NCBI RefSeq assembly: GCF_018882085.1
Contig: NZ_JACVPB010000004.1
Coordinates: 62,001 to 126,000 of the forward strand
Reading direction: 5' to 3'
Origin: Polynucleobacter sp. AP-Reno-20A-A9
GTDB lineage: Bacteria; Pseudomonadota; Gammaproteobacteria; Burkholderiales; Burkholderiaceae
DNA length: 64,000 nucleotides
Part shown: positions 1-13,663 of the stretch, piece by piece
How the letters are laid out: each line of letters begins with the position of its first letter
How positions within the stretch are numbered: the stretch's first letter is position 1
Program-made: the position numbers and the translations under genes
Notes under the pieces: model-generated
Told to the model about the DNA's origin: nothing
What the model saw: the letters and a program-made list of their open reading frames with translations, nothing else
The model's database searches: none

Positions 1-1782
1 GCAAACTGGATGGCTGCATGTGGAGCGCCTGGTGAAGACGCGAAACTCTATGACTCCGTTAAAGCGATTGGCATGGAGCTGTGCCCTGCGCTTGGAATAT
101 CGATTCCAGTTGGCAAGGATTCCCTATCTATGTCTACCGCATGGCAAGATGGTGATGAAGCTAAGAAAGTAGTTGCGCCAGTTTCTTTAATTATTTCTGC
201 TTTTGCATCTGTGCTAGATGCCCGTAAAACATTGACACCACTGCTTCAATTGAAGAGCAAGGACGGATCTCCACAAGAGACTGAACTGATCTTGATCGAT
301 TTAGGGCGTGGCAAGAATCGTATGGCCGGAAGTATCTTGGCTCAAGTGCTTGATCAGTCCGGAAAATTGGCGCCTGATGTCGATCACCCAGAAGATTTGA
401 AGTCTTTGGCTGCCGCCATTATTGAGTTGCGTAAAGAGAACAAGCTTTTGGCTTATCACGATCGCTCCGATGGTGGCTTGCTTGCCTGCGTTGCTGAAAT
501 GGCATTTGCATCGCATTGCGGCATTTCGCTTAACGTCGATATGATTGCCATGGACGCTGGGCAAGAGCCTGATTATGGTGATGCTAAGAATTGGGCTCAA
601 CAGGTTTCTGGTCGTCGCCATGAGCAAACCATGCGGGCTTTATTCAATGAAGAGTTAGGCGCAGTAATACAGGTTCGCAAAGAAGATCGTGATGGTGTAT
701 TTGCAGTGTTGAGAAAATTAGGCTTAAGCGCACATAGTCATGTGATTGGCAAGCCTAATACCAACGGTCGCATTGAAGTTTGGCGCGATGCTAAAAATAT
801 TTTTGCTGAGCCGCGCGAAGTGCTGCAAAAGATTTGGACTAACACTAGCTATCAAATTGCTCGTCTACGTGATAATCCTGCCTGTGCCGATAGTGAATTT
901 TCGCTCTTAGACAATATTGCCGATACTGGCATGAGCCCTAAAATCACATTTGACGCCTCAGAAGATATTGCCGCTCCATTTATTGCGAAAAATGCACGTC
1001 CTAAAGTTGCCATTTTGCGTGAGCAGGGTGTGAACTCTCATGTAGAAATGGCATATTCAGTAAATTTGGCTGGATTTGATAGTTATGACGTTCACATGTC
1101 TGATTTGCTTACCGGTAAAGCAAAATTAGACGACTTTAGAGGCCTCATTGCCTGCGGCGGATTTAGTTATGGCGATGTATTAGGTGCTGGCGAGGGTTGG
1201 GCCAAAACCATTCTGTTTAACCAGCAGCTAAGAGAACAATTTTCTACGTTCTTCAACCGTCAAGACAGTTTTGCCTTAGGCGTTTGTAACGGCTGCCAAA
1301 TGATGAGTAACCTCTCCGGAATTATTCCGGGTGCGGAGGCATGGCCTAAATTTACACGCAATCAATCAGAGCAATATGAAGCGCGCCTAGTGATGGCTGA
1401 AGTATTGGCTTCACCTTCGATATTTACCCAGGGCATGGAGGGTAGTCAGATACCCATTGCCATCGCTCACGGTGAAGGATTTGCTAATTTCAGTCAGCAA
1501 GGAAGCTTAGAGCAGATTCACAAGCAGAGCTTGGCCTCATTCCGCTTTGTAGATCATCAAGGTAACCCAACAGAAACCTATCCAATGAATCCAAACGGAT
1601 CGCCTAATGGCTTAACTGGTGTCACTACACTTGATGGCCGCTTTATGGTCATGATGCCCCATCCAGAGCGGGTATTTAGGGCTGTACAGATGAGTTGGTG
1701 CCCGCCTGAATGGTTGGATAGCCCAGATGGTGCTAGCCCTTGGCTACGCTTATTCCGCAACGCCCGTCGTTGGGCGAATTAA
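1..1782 (+). CDS. purL: Phosphoribosylformylglycinamidine synthase, C-terminal part (5' end outside window)
   Basis: This is the C-terminal 593 residues of the large FGAM synthase, which makes FGAM from FGAR, glutamine and ATP in purine biosynthesis. The reading frame is open to base 1, so the gene begins upstream. The first part is the AIRS-like synthetase domain, with PVGKDSLSM near the start and the HDRSDGGLL motif around bases 460-480. The last 270 residues are the class I glutamine amidotransferase domain. Its nucleophile is in GVCNGCQMM (Cys codon at 1285-1287) and its His is in MPHPERV. The stop is followed immediately by the next gene's ATG. Confidence 0.97.
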   Translation, partial: ANWMAACGAPGEDAKLYDSVKAIGMELCPALGISIPVGKDSLSMSTAWQDGDEAKKVVAPVSLIISAFASVLDARKTLTPLLQLKSKDGSPQETELILIDLGRGKNRMAGSILAQVLDQSGKLAPDVDHPEDLKSLAAAIIELRKENKLLAYHDRSDGGLLACVAEMAFASHCGISLNVDMIAMDAGQEPDYGDAKNWAQQVSGRRHEQTMRALFNEELGAVIQVRKEDRDGVFAVLRKLGLSAHSHVIGKPNTNGRIEVWRDAKNIFAEPREVLQKIWTNTSYQIARLRDNPACADSEFSLLDNIADTGMSPKITFDASEDIAAPFIAKNARPKVAILREQGVNSHVEMAYSVNLAGFDSYDVHMSDLLTGKAKLDDFRGLIACGGFSYGDVLGAGEGWAKTILFNQQLREQFSTFFNRQDSFALGVCNGCQMMSNLSGIIPGAEAWPKFTRNQSEQYEARLVMAEVLASPSIFTQGMEGSQIPIAIAHGEGFANFSQQGSLEQIHKQSLASFRFVDHQGNPTETYPMNPNGSPNGLTGVTTLDGRFMVMMPHPERVFRAVQMSWCPPEWLDSPDGASPWLRLFRNARRWAN

Positions 1783-2556
1783 ATGTCATCTACGCAATTA
1801 ATGGAGCCGGTCACTTTTTCAGAAAGTGGTGGGGTGCGCTACCTTCATTTTGGAACTGAATCTATTCAAGGAGCAATGCGCTTGCGTGATCCTGAAGAAA
1901 TTTACCTTGAGTACAACCAGCAAATGATGGCTTGGCTACTATTTCTGGAAACAAAGCCTGGTATGCAGATTGCGCAACTTGGACTGGGAACGGGAGCATT
2001 AGCTAAGTTTCAACACCAACATTGTCCGGCCGTTAAAACTACTGTTGTGGAGTTAAATCCTGCCGTAATTGTTTCTGCGAGATCTATGTTTTTCACCCCT
2101 GATGATGATCGACGCTTAGAAACACTGCAAACTGACGCAAAGCTATTTGTGAAAAACAAAAAGTATCAACAGCAGTTTGATGCTGTTCAGGTTGATTTAT
2201 ATGATGCGATCTGCGATGGCCCTGCAGCAAGCTCTTTGGATTTTTATAATGGCTGCTTCGAGATTCTCAAAGGCCCCGGTGTAATGACGGTGAATTTATT
2301 TTCCAGGCACAAAAGCTTTGATCTGAATCTGAAGAATATCTGTGAAGCTTTTGACAACAGAGTGCTCTTATTTCCTGAATCTCATGATTGCAATGTTGTG
2401 GCGATAGCATTTAAAGGACCCAAGCTTGAGGCGGAGTGGAAGGATGTTTCAAAGCGGGCAAAACTGATTCTTGAAAAAACAGGTCTTCCTACAAACAAGT
2501 GGGTATCTGGTATTAGTCGTGAGAATGCCCGACAAGAAAACAAGCTCTCTATTTAA
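1783..2556 (+). CDS. Spermidine synthase-like methyltransferase-fold protein
   Basis: A 257-residue protein with a Rossmann SAM-type fold as in polyamine aminopropyltransferases. The glycine-rich nucleotide loop is QLGLGTGALAKF (about residues 64-75). It is followed by an acidic strand end TTVVELNPAVI and by VDLYDA, which matches the D-L-x-D region of the SpeE family. It starts directly after the purL stop with no gap, so the two are probably cotranscribed. SpeE-fold proteins without a decarboxylase partner are common in this group, and true spermidine synthesis is not shown. A strong terminator follows. Confidence 0.75.
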   Translation: MSSTQLMEPVTFSESGGVRYLHFGTESIQGAMRLRDPEEIYLEYNQQMMAWLLFLETKPGMQIAQLGLGTGALAKFQHQHCPAVKTTVVELNPAVIVSARSMFFTPDDDRRLETLQTDAKLFVKNKKYQQQFDAVQVDLYDAICDGPAASSLDFYNGCFEILKGPGVMTVNLFSRHKSFDLNLKNICEAFDNRVLLFPESHDCNVVAIAFKGPKLEAEWKDVSKRAKLILEKTGLPTNKWVSGISRENARQENKLSI

Positions 2557-2576
2557 AACTTTGCAGATAAAAAAAG

Positions 2577-2605
2577 AAAAAGGCGATCGTGTGATCGCCT
2601 TTTTT
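2577..2605. terminator. Bidirectional intrinsic terminator
   Basis: The stem AAAAAGGCGATC, loop GTGT and stem GATCGCCTTTTTT form a perfect 12-bp hairpin with A- and T-tracts on both sides. It lies between the convergent methyltransferase and aconitase genes and can serve both. Confidence 0.9.
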
Positions 2606-2641
2606 GTTTCCAACCTATTGCTAGGATGTGGATATTACTCG

Positions 2642-5227
2642 TTACACGGTCACTGTATCCGCAACGTCGCTAAATGACTTCAACTTGTCAAAACTCATGT
2701 ATTTATAAACATCACCTGCTTTAGCATCGAGCGCCTTCACTTGCTCTAAATACTCTGCAGGAGTAGGTAGGCGACCCAAGAGGGCGGCAACAGATGCTAA
2801 TTCTGCAGAAGCTAAATACACGCGAGTATCGATACCTAGACGGTTAGGGAAGTTGCGAGTAGAGGTGGATACGGCTGTTGAACCCTTGCGGATCTGCGCT
2901 TGGTTGCCCATACAAAGCGAGCAGCCCGGACTTTCCATGCGAGCACCAGCTGCACCCAACATACCGTAGTAGCCTTCTTCCATCAAAACCATCGCATCCA
3001 TCTTGGTTGGTGGCGCTACCCATAAACGGGTCGGCATATCTTTTTTGCCTTGTAACACCTGACCAGCTGCGCGGAAGTGGCCAATATTGGTCATGCATGA
3101 GCCAATAAACACTTCATCAATCTTATCGCCAGCTACTTCAGACAATACTTTCACATCATCTGGATCGTTAGGGCAGGCAAGGATAGGCTCTTTGATTTCA
3201 TCGATATTGATTTCGATAATCTCTGCATAGTCAGCATCCGCATCAGCCTTGAGAAGTTGAGGGTTAGCAATCCAAGCTTCCATAGCCTTGATACGGCGAC
3301 CAAGAGTGCGCTTATCTTCATAGCCGTTCGCAATCATCCATTTCATCAAGGTGATGTTTGATGTCATGTATTCAATGATCGGCTCTTTGTTCAAGTGAAC
3401 TGTACAGCCGCCAGCAGAGCGTTCGGCAGAAGCATCGGATAACTCAAATGCTTGCTCAACTTTCAGATCAGGCAGTCCTTCAATTTCTAGAATGCGGCCA
3501 GAGAAAATATTCTTCTTGCCTTGTTTCTCAACAGTCAGCAAACCCTTTTTGATTGCATACAAAGGAATTGCATTCACTAGATCACGCAAAGTGATACCAG
3601 GCTGCATTTTGCCTTTAAATCGCACCAAAACGGACTCAGGCATATCTAATGGCATCACACCTGTGGCAGCCGCGAAAGCAACTAATCCTGAACCAGCAGG
3701 GAAAGAGATGCCAATTGGGAAACGAGTATGGCTATCGCCACCAGTTCCGCAGGTATCGGGAAGTAGCAAGCGATTCAACCAGCTGTGGATCACACCATCA
3801 CCCGGACGTAAGGCAACACCACCGCGATTGGTCATGAATGGTGGTAACTCATGTTGAGTGCGAATATCTACTGGCTTTGGATAAGCTGAGGTATGGCAGA
3901 ACGACTGCATTACGAGATCAGAAGAGAAGCCAAGGCAAGCCAAGTCTTTCAATTCATCGCGTGTCATTGGACCAGTTGTGTCTTGCGAGCCAACAGTAGT
4001 CATGTGTGGTTCGCAGTATGTACCAGGGCGAACGCCTTGGCCTTCTGGCAATCCACACGCACGACCAACCATCTTTTGCGCCAAGCTAAAGCCCTTCTTG
4101 TTGTCAACTGGATTCACTGGTAAACGGAATTCAGTGGAAGCAGGCAAGCTGAGAGCGGCGCGTGCTTTAGCAGTCAAGCCACGACCAACGATCAAAGGAA
4201 TTCGTCCGCCAGCGCGTACTTCATCCAAAATCACTGGCGATTTCAATGTAAAGCTGGTGATTTCCTTACCATTTTTAAATACTTTTCCTTCATATGGGCG
4301 AAGTTCAATCTCATCACCCATATTCATTTGGGAAACATCTAATTCAATTGGCAATGCTCCTGAATCTTCCATTGTGTTGAAGAAGATTGGGGCGATATTA
4401 GTGCCCAAACATACACCACCAAAACGCTTATTTGGTACGAACGGAATATCTTGACCTGTCCACCAGAGAACAGAGTTTGTTGCGGATTTACGTGAAGAGC
4501 CTGTACCAACAACGTCTCCAACGTAAGCAATTTGATTGCCTTTTTTCTGGAGGGCGGCGATTTGCTTCATAGGACCGCGAACACCAGTCTCGTCTGGCTC
4601 AATGCCAGGACGGGGATTCTTGAGCATGATCGTTGCATGCAATGGAATATCGGGGCGGCTCCATGCGTCAGGGGCGGGCGAGAGATCATCGGTATTGGTT
4701 TCGCCGGTTACCTTAAAAACAGTAAGCTTCATGCTTTCTGGAACTGCAGGGCGGCTAGTAAACCAGTCCGCATTTGCCCAGCTTTGCATTACAGCCTTGG
4801 CATTTGCATTACCTTTTTCGGCAAGCTCTTGAACGTCATTGAAATAATCAAACATCAAGAGTGTTTTCTTAAGCGCTTCTGCAGCAGCAACACCGCACTC
4901 GGCGTCAGATAAAAGTTCTACCAATGGTTTGATGTTGTAACCACCAAGCATCGTGCCCAATAATTCAGTAGCACGTACGCGGGAAATTAATGGAGATTTT
5001 TCTGTCCCTTTGGCAACGGCATCTAAAAACTCAGCTTTTACTTTGGCTGCGTCATCCACACCAGCAGGCACACGGTTGGTAATTAATTCAACTAACTGGG
5101 CTTCTTTGCCAGCAGGTGGGTTTTTCAGCAACTTTACCAATTCGGATGTTTGATCCTTGGTTAATGGCAGGGCTGGAATACCGAGAGCTGCGCGTTCAGC
5201 GACGAGGGCGTTATAGGCTTCTAACAT
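2642..5227 (-). CDS. acnB: Aconitate hydratase B
   Basis: An 861-residue aconitase B, which interconverts citrate and isocitrate in the TCA cycle using a 4Fe-4S cluster. The order is the AcnB HEAT-like N-terminus, the swivel domain, then the catalytic domains. Cluster cysteines are in GSCMTNIGH and [13 protein letters not shown] near the C-terminus. The ATG at 5227 is preferred because it gives the family N-terminus [16 protein letters not shown] and has GGGA about 10 nt upstream. An in-frame ATG four codons earlier (5239) has no ribosome binding site. The length is normal for the family. Confidence 0.97.
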   Translation of the reverse strand: MLEAYNALVAERAALGIPALPLTKDQTSELVKLLKNPPAGKEAQLVELITNRVPAGVDDAAKVKAEFLDAVAKGTEKSPLISRVRATELLGTMLGGYNIKPLVELLSDAECGVAAAEALKKTLLMFDYFNDVQELAEKGNANAKAVMQSWANADWFTSRPAVPESMKLTVFKVTGETNTDDLSPAPDAWSRPDIPLHATIMLKNPRPGIEPDETGVRGPMKQIAALQKKGNQIAYVGDVVGTGSSRKSATNSVLWWTGQDIPFVPNKRFGGVCLGTNIAPIFFNTMEDSGALPIELDVSQMNMGDEIELRPYEGKVFKNGKEITSFTLKSPVILDEVRAGGRIPLIVGRGLTAKARAALSLPASTEFRLPVNPVDNKKGFSLAQKMVGRACGLPEGQGVRPGTYCEPHMTTVGSQDTTGPMTRDELKDLACLGFSSDLVMQSFCHTSAYPKPVDIRTQHELPPFMTNRGGVALRPGDGVIHSWLNRLLLPDTCGTGGDSHTRFPIGISFPAGSGLVAFAAATGVMPLDMPESVLVRFKGKMQPGITLRDLVNAIPLYAIKKGLLTVEKQGKKNIFSGRILEIEGLPDLKVEQAFELSDASAERSAGGCTVHLNKEPIIEYMTSNITLMKWMIANGYEDKRTLGRRIKAMEAWIANPQLLKADADADYAEIIEINIDEIKEPILACPNDPDDVKVLSEVAGDKIDEVFIGSCMTNIGHFRAAGQVLQGKKDMPTRLWVAPPTKMDAMVLMEEGYYGMLGAAGARMESPGCSLCMGNQAQIRKGSTAVSTSTRNFPNRLGIDTRVYLASAELASVAALLGRLPTPAEYLEQVKALDAKAGDVYKYMSFDKLKSFSDVADTVTV

Positions 5228-5403
5228 TATGTTTCCCATGAGGTAAAAGTGATCAATAGAAAGGCCAAAAGGGAATTCTCTCCCGTTTTGCCAAATTATA
5301 GTTGTTAAATCAAGTCTTATATAAGAGTTTAAACCCTAAAAAAGTGGCAATTTTGACAAAATTAGGGCTTTATTTGAGCTTATGGACTTGAGAAGTAGGC
5401 TTG

Positions 5404-5592
5404 CTAGATAACTTGCTCTTCTTTGAGAGCCCAAACCAAGGCAACAACCCAACCAATCAAGGACCATCCTAAAAACAGGTTTAAGGCAAAAATAGCCCCT
5501 GTATTTGCCCTTTTTTTGTGGAAAGCAATGGCAAAAGGGAGGAAATAAAAGAGGGAGAGAATGGAGACTAATACCGCAAATAAAAGGCGCAT
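5404..5592 (-). CDS. Superinfection immunity family small membrane protein
   Basis: A 62-residue protein with two predicted membrane helices (about 3-24 and 36-55) joined by a short basic loop, HKKRANTG. The layout, with FLPFAIAFHKK followed by a GW-rich second helix, matches the Imm_superinfect family, small membrane proteins named after the phage T4 Imm protein. No phage genes are nearby, so it is probably a resident gene. Its physiological role in bacteria is unknown. Confidence 0.7.
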   Translation of the reverse strand: MRLLFAVLVSILSLFYFLPFAIAFHKKRANTGAIFALNLFLGWSLIGWVVALVWALKEEQVI

Positions 5593-5700
5593 AGGTAATA
5601 AATGAATAGATAGAGGTAGGTGAGATCCTATATTAACGATATTGAAATTTCCCCACCCCCTATCGCTATCGTTATAATTACTTTTTCCAACAGAGCTTAA

Positions 5701-7365
<1,665 letters not shown>

Positions 7366-7374
7366 AGGAAGAAT

Positions 7375-8235
7375 ATGAGCGCATTTAAGTTGTGTGGCTT
7401 TGACGTTGGTCTAGACCATCGCTTCTTTTTAATTGCGGGTCCATGTGTTATTGAATCAGAGCAATCTGCCATAGATATCGCGGGTCAGATGAAGGAAATT
7501 ACTTCCGCTCTAAAGATTCCATTTATTTACAAGTCTTCTTTTGATAAAGCCAATCGCTCATCAGGAACCTCTTTCCGTGGTCTAGGCATGGAAAAGGGCT
7601 TAGAGATTTTGGCCAAAGTGAAAAAGCAAGTTGATGTTCCAGTGCTTACAGATGTTCATGACATCAGCGAAATCGCTCCCGTAGCTAGCGTTGTAGATGT
7701 TTTGCAGACCCCAGCATTTTTATGTAGACAAACCGACTTCATTCGCGCTTGCGCCCAAAGTGGCAAGCCAGTCAATTTTAAGAAGGGTCAATTCCTTTCG
7801 CCGCACGAGATGCTCAATGTGATTGAGAAAGCGCGAGTAGCTGCTGCTGAAAAAAATCTACCAGACCAATTTATGGTTTGTGAGCGCGGAGCCTCCTTTG
7901 GTTATAACAATCTAGTTTCAGATATGCGTAGCTTGGCAATTCTGCGCGAATCCAATGCTCCGGTAGTTTTTGATGCTACTCATTCGGTTCAATTGCCTGG
8001 TGGGCAAGGTAGCTCTAGCGGTGGCCAGCGTGAATTTGTTCCCGTTTTGGCTCGTGCTGCTGTAGCAGTTGGAATTAGCGGCTTATTTATGGAAACCCAT
8101 CCTGACCCCGCAAAAGCGCTATCCGATGGTCCCAATGCCGTTCCCTTAGACCGCATGAAAGAGTTGCTTGAGTCTTTGGCAGCTATCGACAGCGTTGTTA
8201 AATCAACGGGAAGTTTTTTAGAAGACAGCTTTTAG
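7375..8235 (+). CDS. kdsA: 3-deoxy-8-phosphooctulonate synthase (KDO-8-phosphate synthase)
   Basis: A 286-residue enzyme that condenses phosphoenolpyruvate with arabinose 5-phosphate to give KDO-8-phosphate for the lipopolysaccharide inner core. Recognisable segments are [21 protein letters not shown], the KKGQFLSP loop and the FMETHPDP metal/substrate segment. Cys24 in AGPC sits where metal-dependent members carry Cys and the E. coli-type metal-independent members carry Asn, so this is inferred to be the metal-dependent class. It follows pyrG closely. Confidence 0.96.
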   Translation: MSAFKLCGFDVGLDHRFFLIAGPCVIESEQSAIDIAGQMKEITSALKIPFIYKSSFDKANRSSGTSFRGLGMEKGLEILAKVKKQVDVPVLTDVHDISEIAPVASVVDVLQTPAFLCRQTDFIRACAQSGKPVNFKKGQFLSPHEMLNVIEKARVAAAEKNLPDQFMVCERGASFGYNNLVSDMRSLAILRESNAPVVFDATHSVQLPGGQGSSSGGQREFVPVLARAAVAVGISGLFMETHPDPAKALSDGPNAVPLDRMKELLESLAAIDSVVKSTGSFLEDSF

Positions 8236-8246
8236 TAAGTTATTAA

Positions 8247-9566
<1,320 letters not shown>

Positions 9567-9584
9567 TTAAGTATTCAATAGCTT

Positions 9585-9890
9585 ATGCGGATCGTCATCT
9601 ACTCTATGCTGGTTTTGCTCATTGCAATCCAGTATCCGCTTTGGCTGGGTAAGGGTGGATGGCTTAAGGTTTATGAGATGGAGCGACAAGTAGAGCTTCA
9701 AGAGGCTAAAAATAGCCTCTTGGCCCTTCGTAATGCCAAGCTATCTGGCGATGTCAAAGACCTGAAGGACGGCACTCGAGCAATTGAAGAACGCGCCCGT
9801 GTCGAACATGGCCTAATTAAAGAGGGCGAATTTTTTGTGCAAATCCTACCGGTGGATAAAGCATCCAGCCCTCAAACCATAAAACAGTAG
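9585..9890 (+). CDS. ftsB: Cell division protein FtsB
   Basis: A 101-residue bitopic inner-membrane protein. It has a short cytoplasmic start, one membrane helix (MLVLLIAIQYPLWLG, about 8-22) and a periplasmic coiled coil (about 30-70) with the family segment IEERARVEHGLIKEGEFFVQ. FtsB joins FtsL and FtsQ in the divisome. It lies 18 nt after eno, its usual partner in proteobacteria. The last 20 residues are not conserved in type. Confidence 0.93.
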   Translation: MRIVIYSMLVLLIAIQYPLWLGKGGWLKVYEMERQVELQEAKNSLLALRNAKLSGDVKDLKDGTRAIEERARVEHGLIKEGEFFVQILPVDKASSPQTIKQ

Positions 9891-9894
9891 AGTT

Positions 9895-10860
9895 TTAATG
9901 ACCACTAGATGGTGGTCTTGTAGCATCACTCAATAAATCTGTCTTGAATACCTGCAGACAATCGACTGCATCAAAGCGATAAGGCTTTGCGCAGAAATCA
10001 CAAATAGTCTCTACGGCGCCTTGCTCTGCAAGTATGCTTTGAACCTCTTCCTCGCCTAACATGCGTAATATATCGGCAACTTTAGTCCGCGAGCATCGAC
10101 AAGCAAAACGGATAGGTCGAGCAGGAAAGCTGCGGACACCATTCTCGGTGGACTCTTCCAAAAATAAACGTCTCATGATGGTCTCTGGTGGAAGCGTCAG
10201 TAACTCTTCATCAGTGATCGTTTCGCCAAGTGTTTGAATACGAGACCAGCCTTCAGCAGCAATCTGGGGATCTAAATGTGCATGACCGCCTGAATTTGGC
10301 AAGCGCTGTAACAATAAACCACCAACTTGCGTATCGCTTGAGGCGAGCCAAATGCGTGTATCCAATTGTTCGGAATTTTGCATATAAAGGGCTATAGCCT
10401 CTGCAGCGCTAGTTACTGGCTTAATGACAGCCCCTTGATGATCTTGAAGCGCTACGATGCCTTGGTAGGGCGCCTGTCCCGGTTCGCGGTCGGCTGGATC
10501 TAAGGTGATAACTAATCTTCCGCTTCCACTTGCATCCAGCAGATCGGCTAAGCTTGCATCGGGCCTTATTTCAGAAGGCTCGACTGAAAGCTTGACCGTG
10601 GCACGCATGGATAAATCAGACTTACATTCAACTACTAGGAGTTGTATGGGGCCTTTACTTTGCGCTTGAATAATAAGAGTCCCATCAAACTTGAGACTGG
10701 CGCTTAAAAGGGTGGCTGCGCCTACAAAGTCGCCCAGAATCCGGCGTACGGCAGGGGGGTCATTACGACGCTCTAGAACGGCCTGCCAGGCGCTCCCAAT
10801 TGACACAATTTCCCCGCGAACTGGGGCGCCATCACACATAAAGACTAGTAATTCATTCAT
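9895..10860 (-). CDS. hslO: Hsp33 redox-regulated chaperonin
   Basis: A 321-residue heat-shock protein 33. This cytosolic holdase is switched on when oxidative stress releases zinc from four C-terminal cysteines. The N-terminal chaperone domain runs to about residue 240. The zinc switch is visible as CRC (FACRCSRTKV) and CDFC (ETICDFCAKPY). The gene is convergent with ftsB with only a 4-nt gap. The terminal 20 residues past the zinc domain are a loose tail. Confidence 0.95.
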   Translation of the reverse strand: MNELLVFMCDGAPVRGEIVSIGSAWQAVLERRNDPPAVRRILGDFVGAATLLSASLKFDGTLIIQAQSKGPIQLLVVECKSDLSMRATVKLSVEPSEIRPDASLADLLDASGSGRLVITLDPADREPGQAPYQGIVALQDHQGAVIKPVTSAAEAIALYMQNSEQLDTRIWLASSDTQVGGLLLQRLPNSGGHAHLDPQIAAEGWSRIQTLGETITDEELLTLPPETIMRRLFLEESTENGVRSFPARPIRFACRCSRTKVADILRMLGEEEVQSILAEQGAVETICDFCAKPYRFDAVDCLQVFKTDLLSDATRPPSSGH

Positions 10861-10925
10861 AGTTCAAAGTATCCACTTTTTTTCGCTTTTAGTCACAGCA
10901 AGCCTGACCTGAGATAATGATATTT

Positions 10926-12323
10926 ATGCATATTCGTACACGTTTCGCCCCAAGTCCCACGGGCTTTATCCATCTGGGAAATCTTCGCAGCGCCCTGTAC
11001 CCATGGGCTTTTGCGCGCCACAATAAAGGCGACTTCATTCTTCGCATTGAGGATACCGACCTTGAACGCTCATCTCAGGAAGCGGTAGATGTCATCATCG
11101 AAGGAATGGCATGGCTTGGCCTAGATTTAGATGAAGGTCCGATCTATCAGATGCAGCGTATCGATCGATATCGTGAAGTAGTAAAACAAATGCTAGATTC
11201 TGGACTGGCTTATCCGTGTTACATGAGTGAAGAAGAATTAAATACACTCCGTGACCAGCAAATGGCAAATAAAGAAAAGCCACGCTATAACGGCTTATGG
11301 AGGCCTGAGCCTGGTAAAACTTTGCCGCCGGTACCAGATGGCGTAAGCCCGGTGATTCGCTTTAAGAATCCAATTGGTGGGTCAGTGATTTGGAATGATG
11401 CTGTCAAAGGTCAAATAGAAATTAGCAATGATGAATTGGATGACCTAGTTATTGCTAGACCAGACGGAACGCCTACCTATAATTTTTGCGTAGTGATTGA
11501 CGACATGGATATGAACATCACCCACGTTATTCGAGGCGATGACCATGTCAATAACACCCCTAGACAAATCAACATCATGAAAGCTCTAGGCGGGACACCG
11601 CCTGTTTACGCACATCTACCAACCGTACTCAATGACGCTGGTGAAAAAATGAGTAAGCGTAACGGTGCGATGAGTGTAAGGGACTATCAAAAGGCAGGCT
11701 ATCTTCCTGAAGCGATCCTAAATTATCTTGCGAGACTCGGCTGGTCTCATGGCGATGCAGAGGTATTCACTAAAGAGCAATTTGTTGATTGGTTCGATTT
11801 GGAAAGTTTGGGTCGCTCACCAGCGCAACATAATCCAGAAAAATTACTTTGGTTAAACCATCAATACATTCAGAATTCGGATCCAGTCAATTTAGCAGTT
11901 TCGACTAAGCCATTTGCGCATGAGATGGGAATTGATACTGAGACAGGGCCAGACTTTGTTCAAGTAGTTAGTCTATTGAAAGATAGAGCCAATACTTTGA
12001 TTGAAATTGCCGAGGGAGCAAAGCTGTTTTATTTGCCGGCACCTAATTTAAGCGTTGAACAAATTAAAGAAAATATTGCTGAAGCCGTTATTCCTGCGCT
12101 AAAAGATTTGGTGGAGGCCATTGCATCCTCGACTCCTACTAAAGAGGCGTACGCAGCCGTCTTTAAGCAAATATTGGCAAAGTATCAAATTAAAATGCCA
12201 GCCCTAGCAATGCCTGTTAGATACGCATTATTTGCCACCACACAGACTCCAGCCATTGATTCTGTATTGGTGGTTTTAGGCAAGGAAGAGGCTGTGAAAA
12301 GGCTCTCAAAGGTTATTCAGTAG
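10926..12323 (+). CDS. gltX: Glutamyl-tRNA synthetase
   Basis: A class Ic aminoacyl-tRNA synthetase that charges tRNA-Glu. [20 protein letters not shown] holds the HIGH-type motif (HLGN), and KMSKRNGA is the KMSKS motif. The alpha-helical anticodon-binding region follows. The ATG at 10926 is preferred because [13 protein letters not shown] is the usual start; an in-frame ATG lies three codons earlier at 10917. The gene ends about 80 nt before a tRNA cluster that includes tRNA-Glu, its own substrate. Confidence 0.97.
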   Translation: MHIRTRFAPSPTGFIHLGNLRSALYPWAFARHNKGDFILRIEDTDLERSSQEAVDVIIEGMAWLGLDLDEGPIYQMQRIDRYREVVKQMLDSGLAYPCYMSEEELNTLRDQQMANKEKPRYNGLWRPEPGKTLPPVPDGVSPVIRFKNPIGGSVIWNDAVKGQIEISNDELDDLVIARPDGTPTYNFCVVIDDMDMNITHVIRGDDHVNNTPRQINIMKALGGTPPVYAHLPTVLNDAGEKMSKRNGAMSVRDYQKAGYLPEAILNYLARLGWSHGDAEVFTKEQFVDWFDLESLGRSPAQHNPEKLLWLNHQYIQNSDPVNLAVSTKPFAHEMGIDTETGPDFVQVVSLLKDRANTLIEIAEGAKLFYLPAPNLSVEQIKENIAEAVIPALKDLVEAIASSTPTKEAYAAVFKQILAKYQIKMPALAMPVRYALFATTQTPAIDSVLVVLGKEEAVKRLSKVIQ

Positions 12324-12328
12324 AGAAC

Positions 12329-12358
12329 TTGCGCACTCGAACAAAAATAGGATAAAAT
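12329..12358 (+). promoter_or_regulatory. Probable sigma-70 promoter of the tRNA cluster
   Basis: TTGCGC (12329-12334) and TAAAAT (12353-12358) are separated by 18 nt and lie about 40 nt upstream of tRNA-Ala, just after the gltX stop. The -10 element is good and the -35 is fair. Confidence 0.5.
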
Positions 12359-12401
12359 CTTGGATTGTTTTGAGTGTCTTGTAGTTTTATCGCGAGATTT
12401 A

Positions 12402-12477
<76 letters not shown>

Positions 12478-12508
12478 AGCATTTAAAATAGATGTATGTT
12501 GTATCCAG

Positions 12509-12584
12509 GTCCCCATCGTCTAGAGGCCTAGGACATCACCCTTTCACGGTGAGTACGGGGGTTCGAATCCCCCTGGGGACGCCA
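12509..12584 (+). tRNA. tRNA-Glu (TTC)
   Basis: A 76-nt cloverleaf. The acceptor GTCCCCA pairs with TGGGGAC, the anticodon loop reads CTTTCAC (anticodon TTC), the T-arm has GGTTCGAATCC, and GCCA ends the gene. It lies 31 nt after tRNA-Ala. Confidence 0.97.
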
Positions 12585-12637
12585 GATTCTTCTGGTAGTT
12601 GTAAAGATGTATGATGTTGCGTTACTCGATGTATTTT

Positions 12638-12714
12638 GGAGCGGTAGTTCAGTTGGTTAGAATATCGGCCTGTCACGCCGAGGGTCGCGGGTTCGAGTCC
12701 CGTCCGTTCCGCCA
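12638..12714 (+). tRNA. tRNA-Asp (GTC)
   Basis: A 77-nt cloverleaf. The acceptor GGAGCGG pairs with CCGTTCC. The anticodon is GTC within CTGTCAC, the T-arm is GGGTTCGAGTCCC, and GCCA is encoded. It is last of the cluster and is followed directly by a terminator. Confidence 0.97.
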
Positions 12715-12722
12715 AGACAATT

Positions 12723-12749
12723 AAAAGCCCCCTTAACAGGGGGCTTTTT
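12723..12749 (+). terminator. Terminator of the tRNA cluster
   Basis: The stem AAAAGCCCCC, loop TTAACA and stem GGGGGCTTTTT form a strong hairpin with a T-tract, 9 nt after tRNA-Asp. It also abuts the stop of the convergent hydrolase gene, whose transcript it may end as well. Confidence 0.92.
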
Positions 12750-13607
12750 CTATTCGTAGCCAGCTCTTAATTTAAGAACTTTGCGGTTTTCACTGGTTGC
12801 TGGATCAATTTGATGTCGTTCAACTGCGCTGGTTTGGGCGATGAAGTTCAACACTTCATTGAGAACAATTTCACGCTCGTTATCGATTGTGACGATGTGG
12901 TAACTATTTCCTAGCCATATAACGCGACGTACCTCTGACTTACAGTGCTCAAGTATTTCTTCTGCTGACCATATTGAGCATGTGTCGTCCTCCACCGACT
13001 GAATTAAGAGCAATCTACAGGTAAGATTTTGTAGATTAATTTTGGCGCTAGCCATCAGGCCCTTAGCCTCGTGAAGATGACGCGCTGAAATAGAGGCTGC
13101 TCCCACCTCGGATACCTTAGAGGTTTTGAATTTCTCGCCAATGCGACGACGTAAATCAATATTCTTGACACCAAAAGGCTCGCGCTCTGAGTATTCCCAA
13201 TTGCGCAGACCTAAAAAATAGAAGAAATCGAGGATGGGTCTATAGAACGGTACAGACCAGCCATCATATTTGAGGACGGGTGACATTAGCACTAGAGAAG
13301 ATATATCCGTTCTTTGTGTAGCTACTAGAGTTGCCAATGTAGCGCCCATGCTAATTCCTGCCAAATTGACGGTAGAGTAGATTTCCTTTTGTGAGTCGAT
13401 AATTCGATGCAGTTCCCGTACCCAGCTACCAAATTTGCTTGCGGGACTTCCAAACAAAAAACCTGGAATTTCTGGAATTAGGACATCATGGCCAGCCGCT
13501 TGAAGAAAGCGAGGAAGTTGTCCAAGCTCAAGTCCACTCCCATTAAGACCGGGGATCAGGATGGTGAGATCGTGTTTGGGCTGGGAAATAACTGGCTTTA
13601 ACATCAA
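12750..13607 (-). CDS. Alpha/beta-hydrolase (serine esterase/lipase type)
   Basis: A 285-residue hydrolase resembling the carboxylesterase/monoacylglycerol lipase group. The nucleophile elbow is GISMG (Ser86). The probable acid is in QSVEDDTCS and the His in GNSYHIVTID near the C-terminus. There is no signal peptide, so it is likely cytoplasmic. The oxyanion region is PGLNGSG near residue 20. The substrate is unknown. The gene is convergent with the tRNA cluster. Confidence 0.75.
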   Translation of the reverse strand: MMLKPVISQPKHDLTILIPGLNGSGLELGQLPRFLQAAGHDVLIPEIPGFLFGSPASKFGSWVRELHRIIDSQKEIYSTVNLAGISMGATLATLVATQRTDISSLVLMSPVLKYDGWSVPFYRPILDFFYFLGLRNWEYSEREPFGVKNIDLRRRIGEKFKTSKVSEVGAASISARHLHEAKGLMASAKINLQNLTCRLLLIQSVEDDTCSIWSAEEILEHCKSEVRRVIWLGNSYHIVTIDNEREIVLNEVLNFIAQTSAVERHQIDPATSENRKVLKLRAGYE

Positions 13608-13663
13608 ATTATGTTTCTATTCAAGGAGATGGGTTAGGATACACCGAAATAGGTAAAAAATAG

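Noticed and set aside
3492..4912. Several antisense reading frames over acnB
   Set aside because: They are shadows of the conserved acnB frame, without start signals or recognisable products.
9900..9917. Hairpin GACCAC/GTGGTC near the hslO 3' end as a terminator
   Set aside because: The stem is only six pairs, lies within coding sequence, and has no T-tract on either strand.
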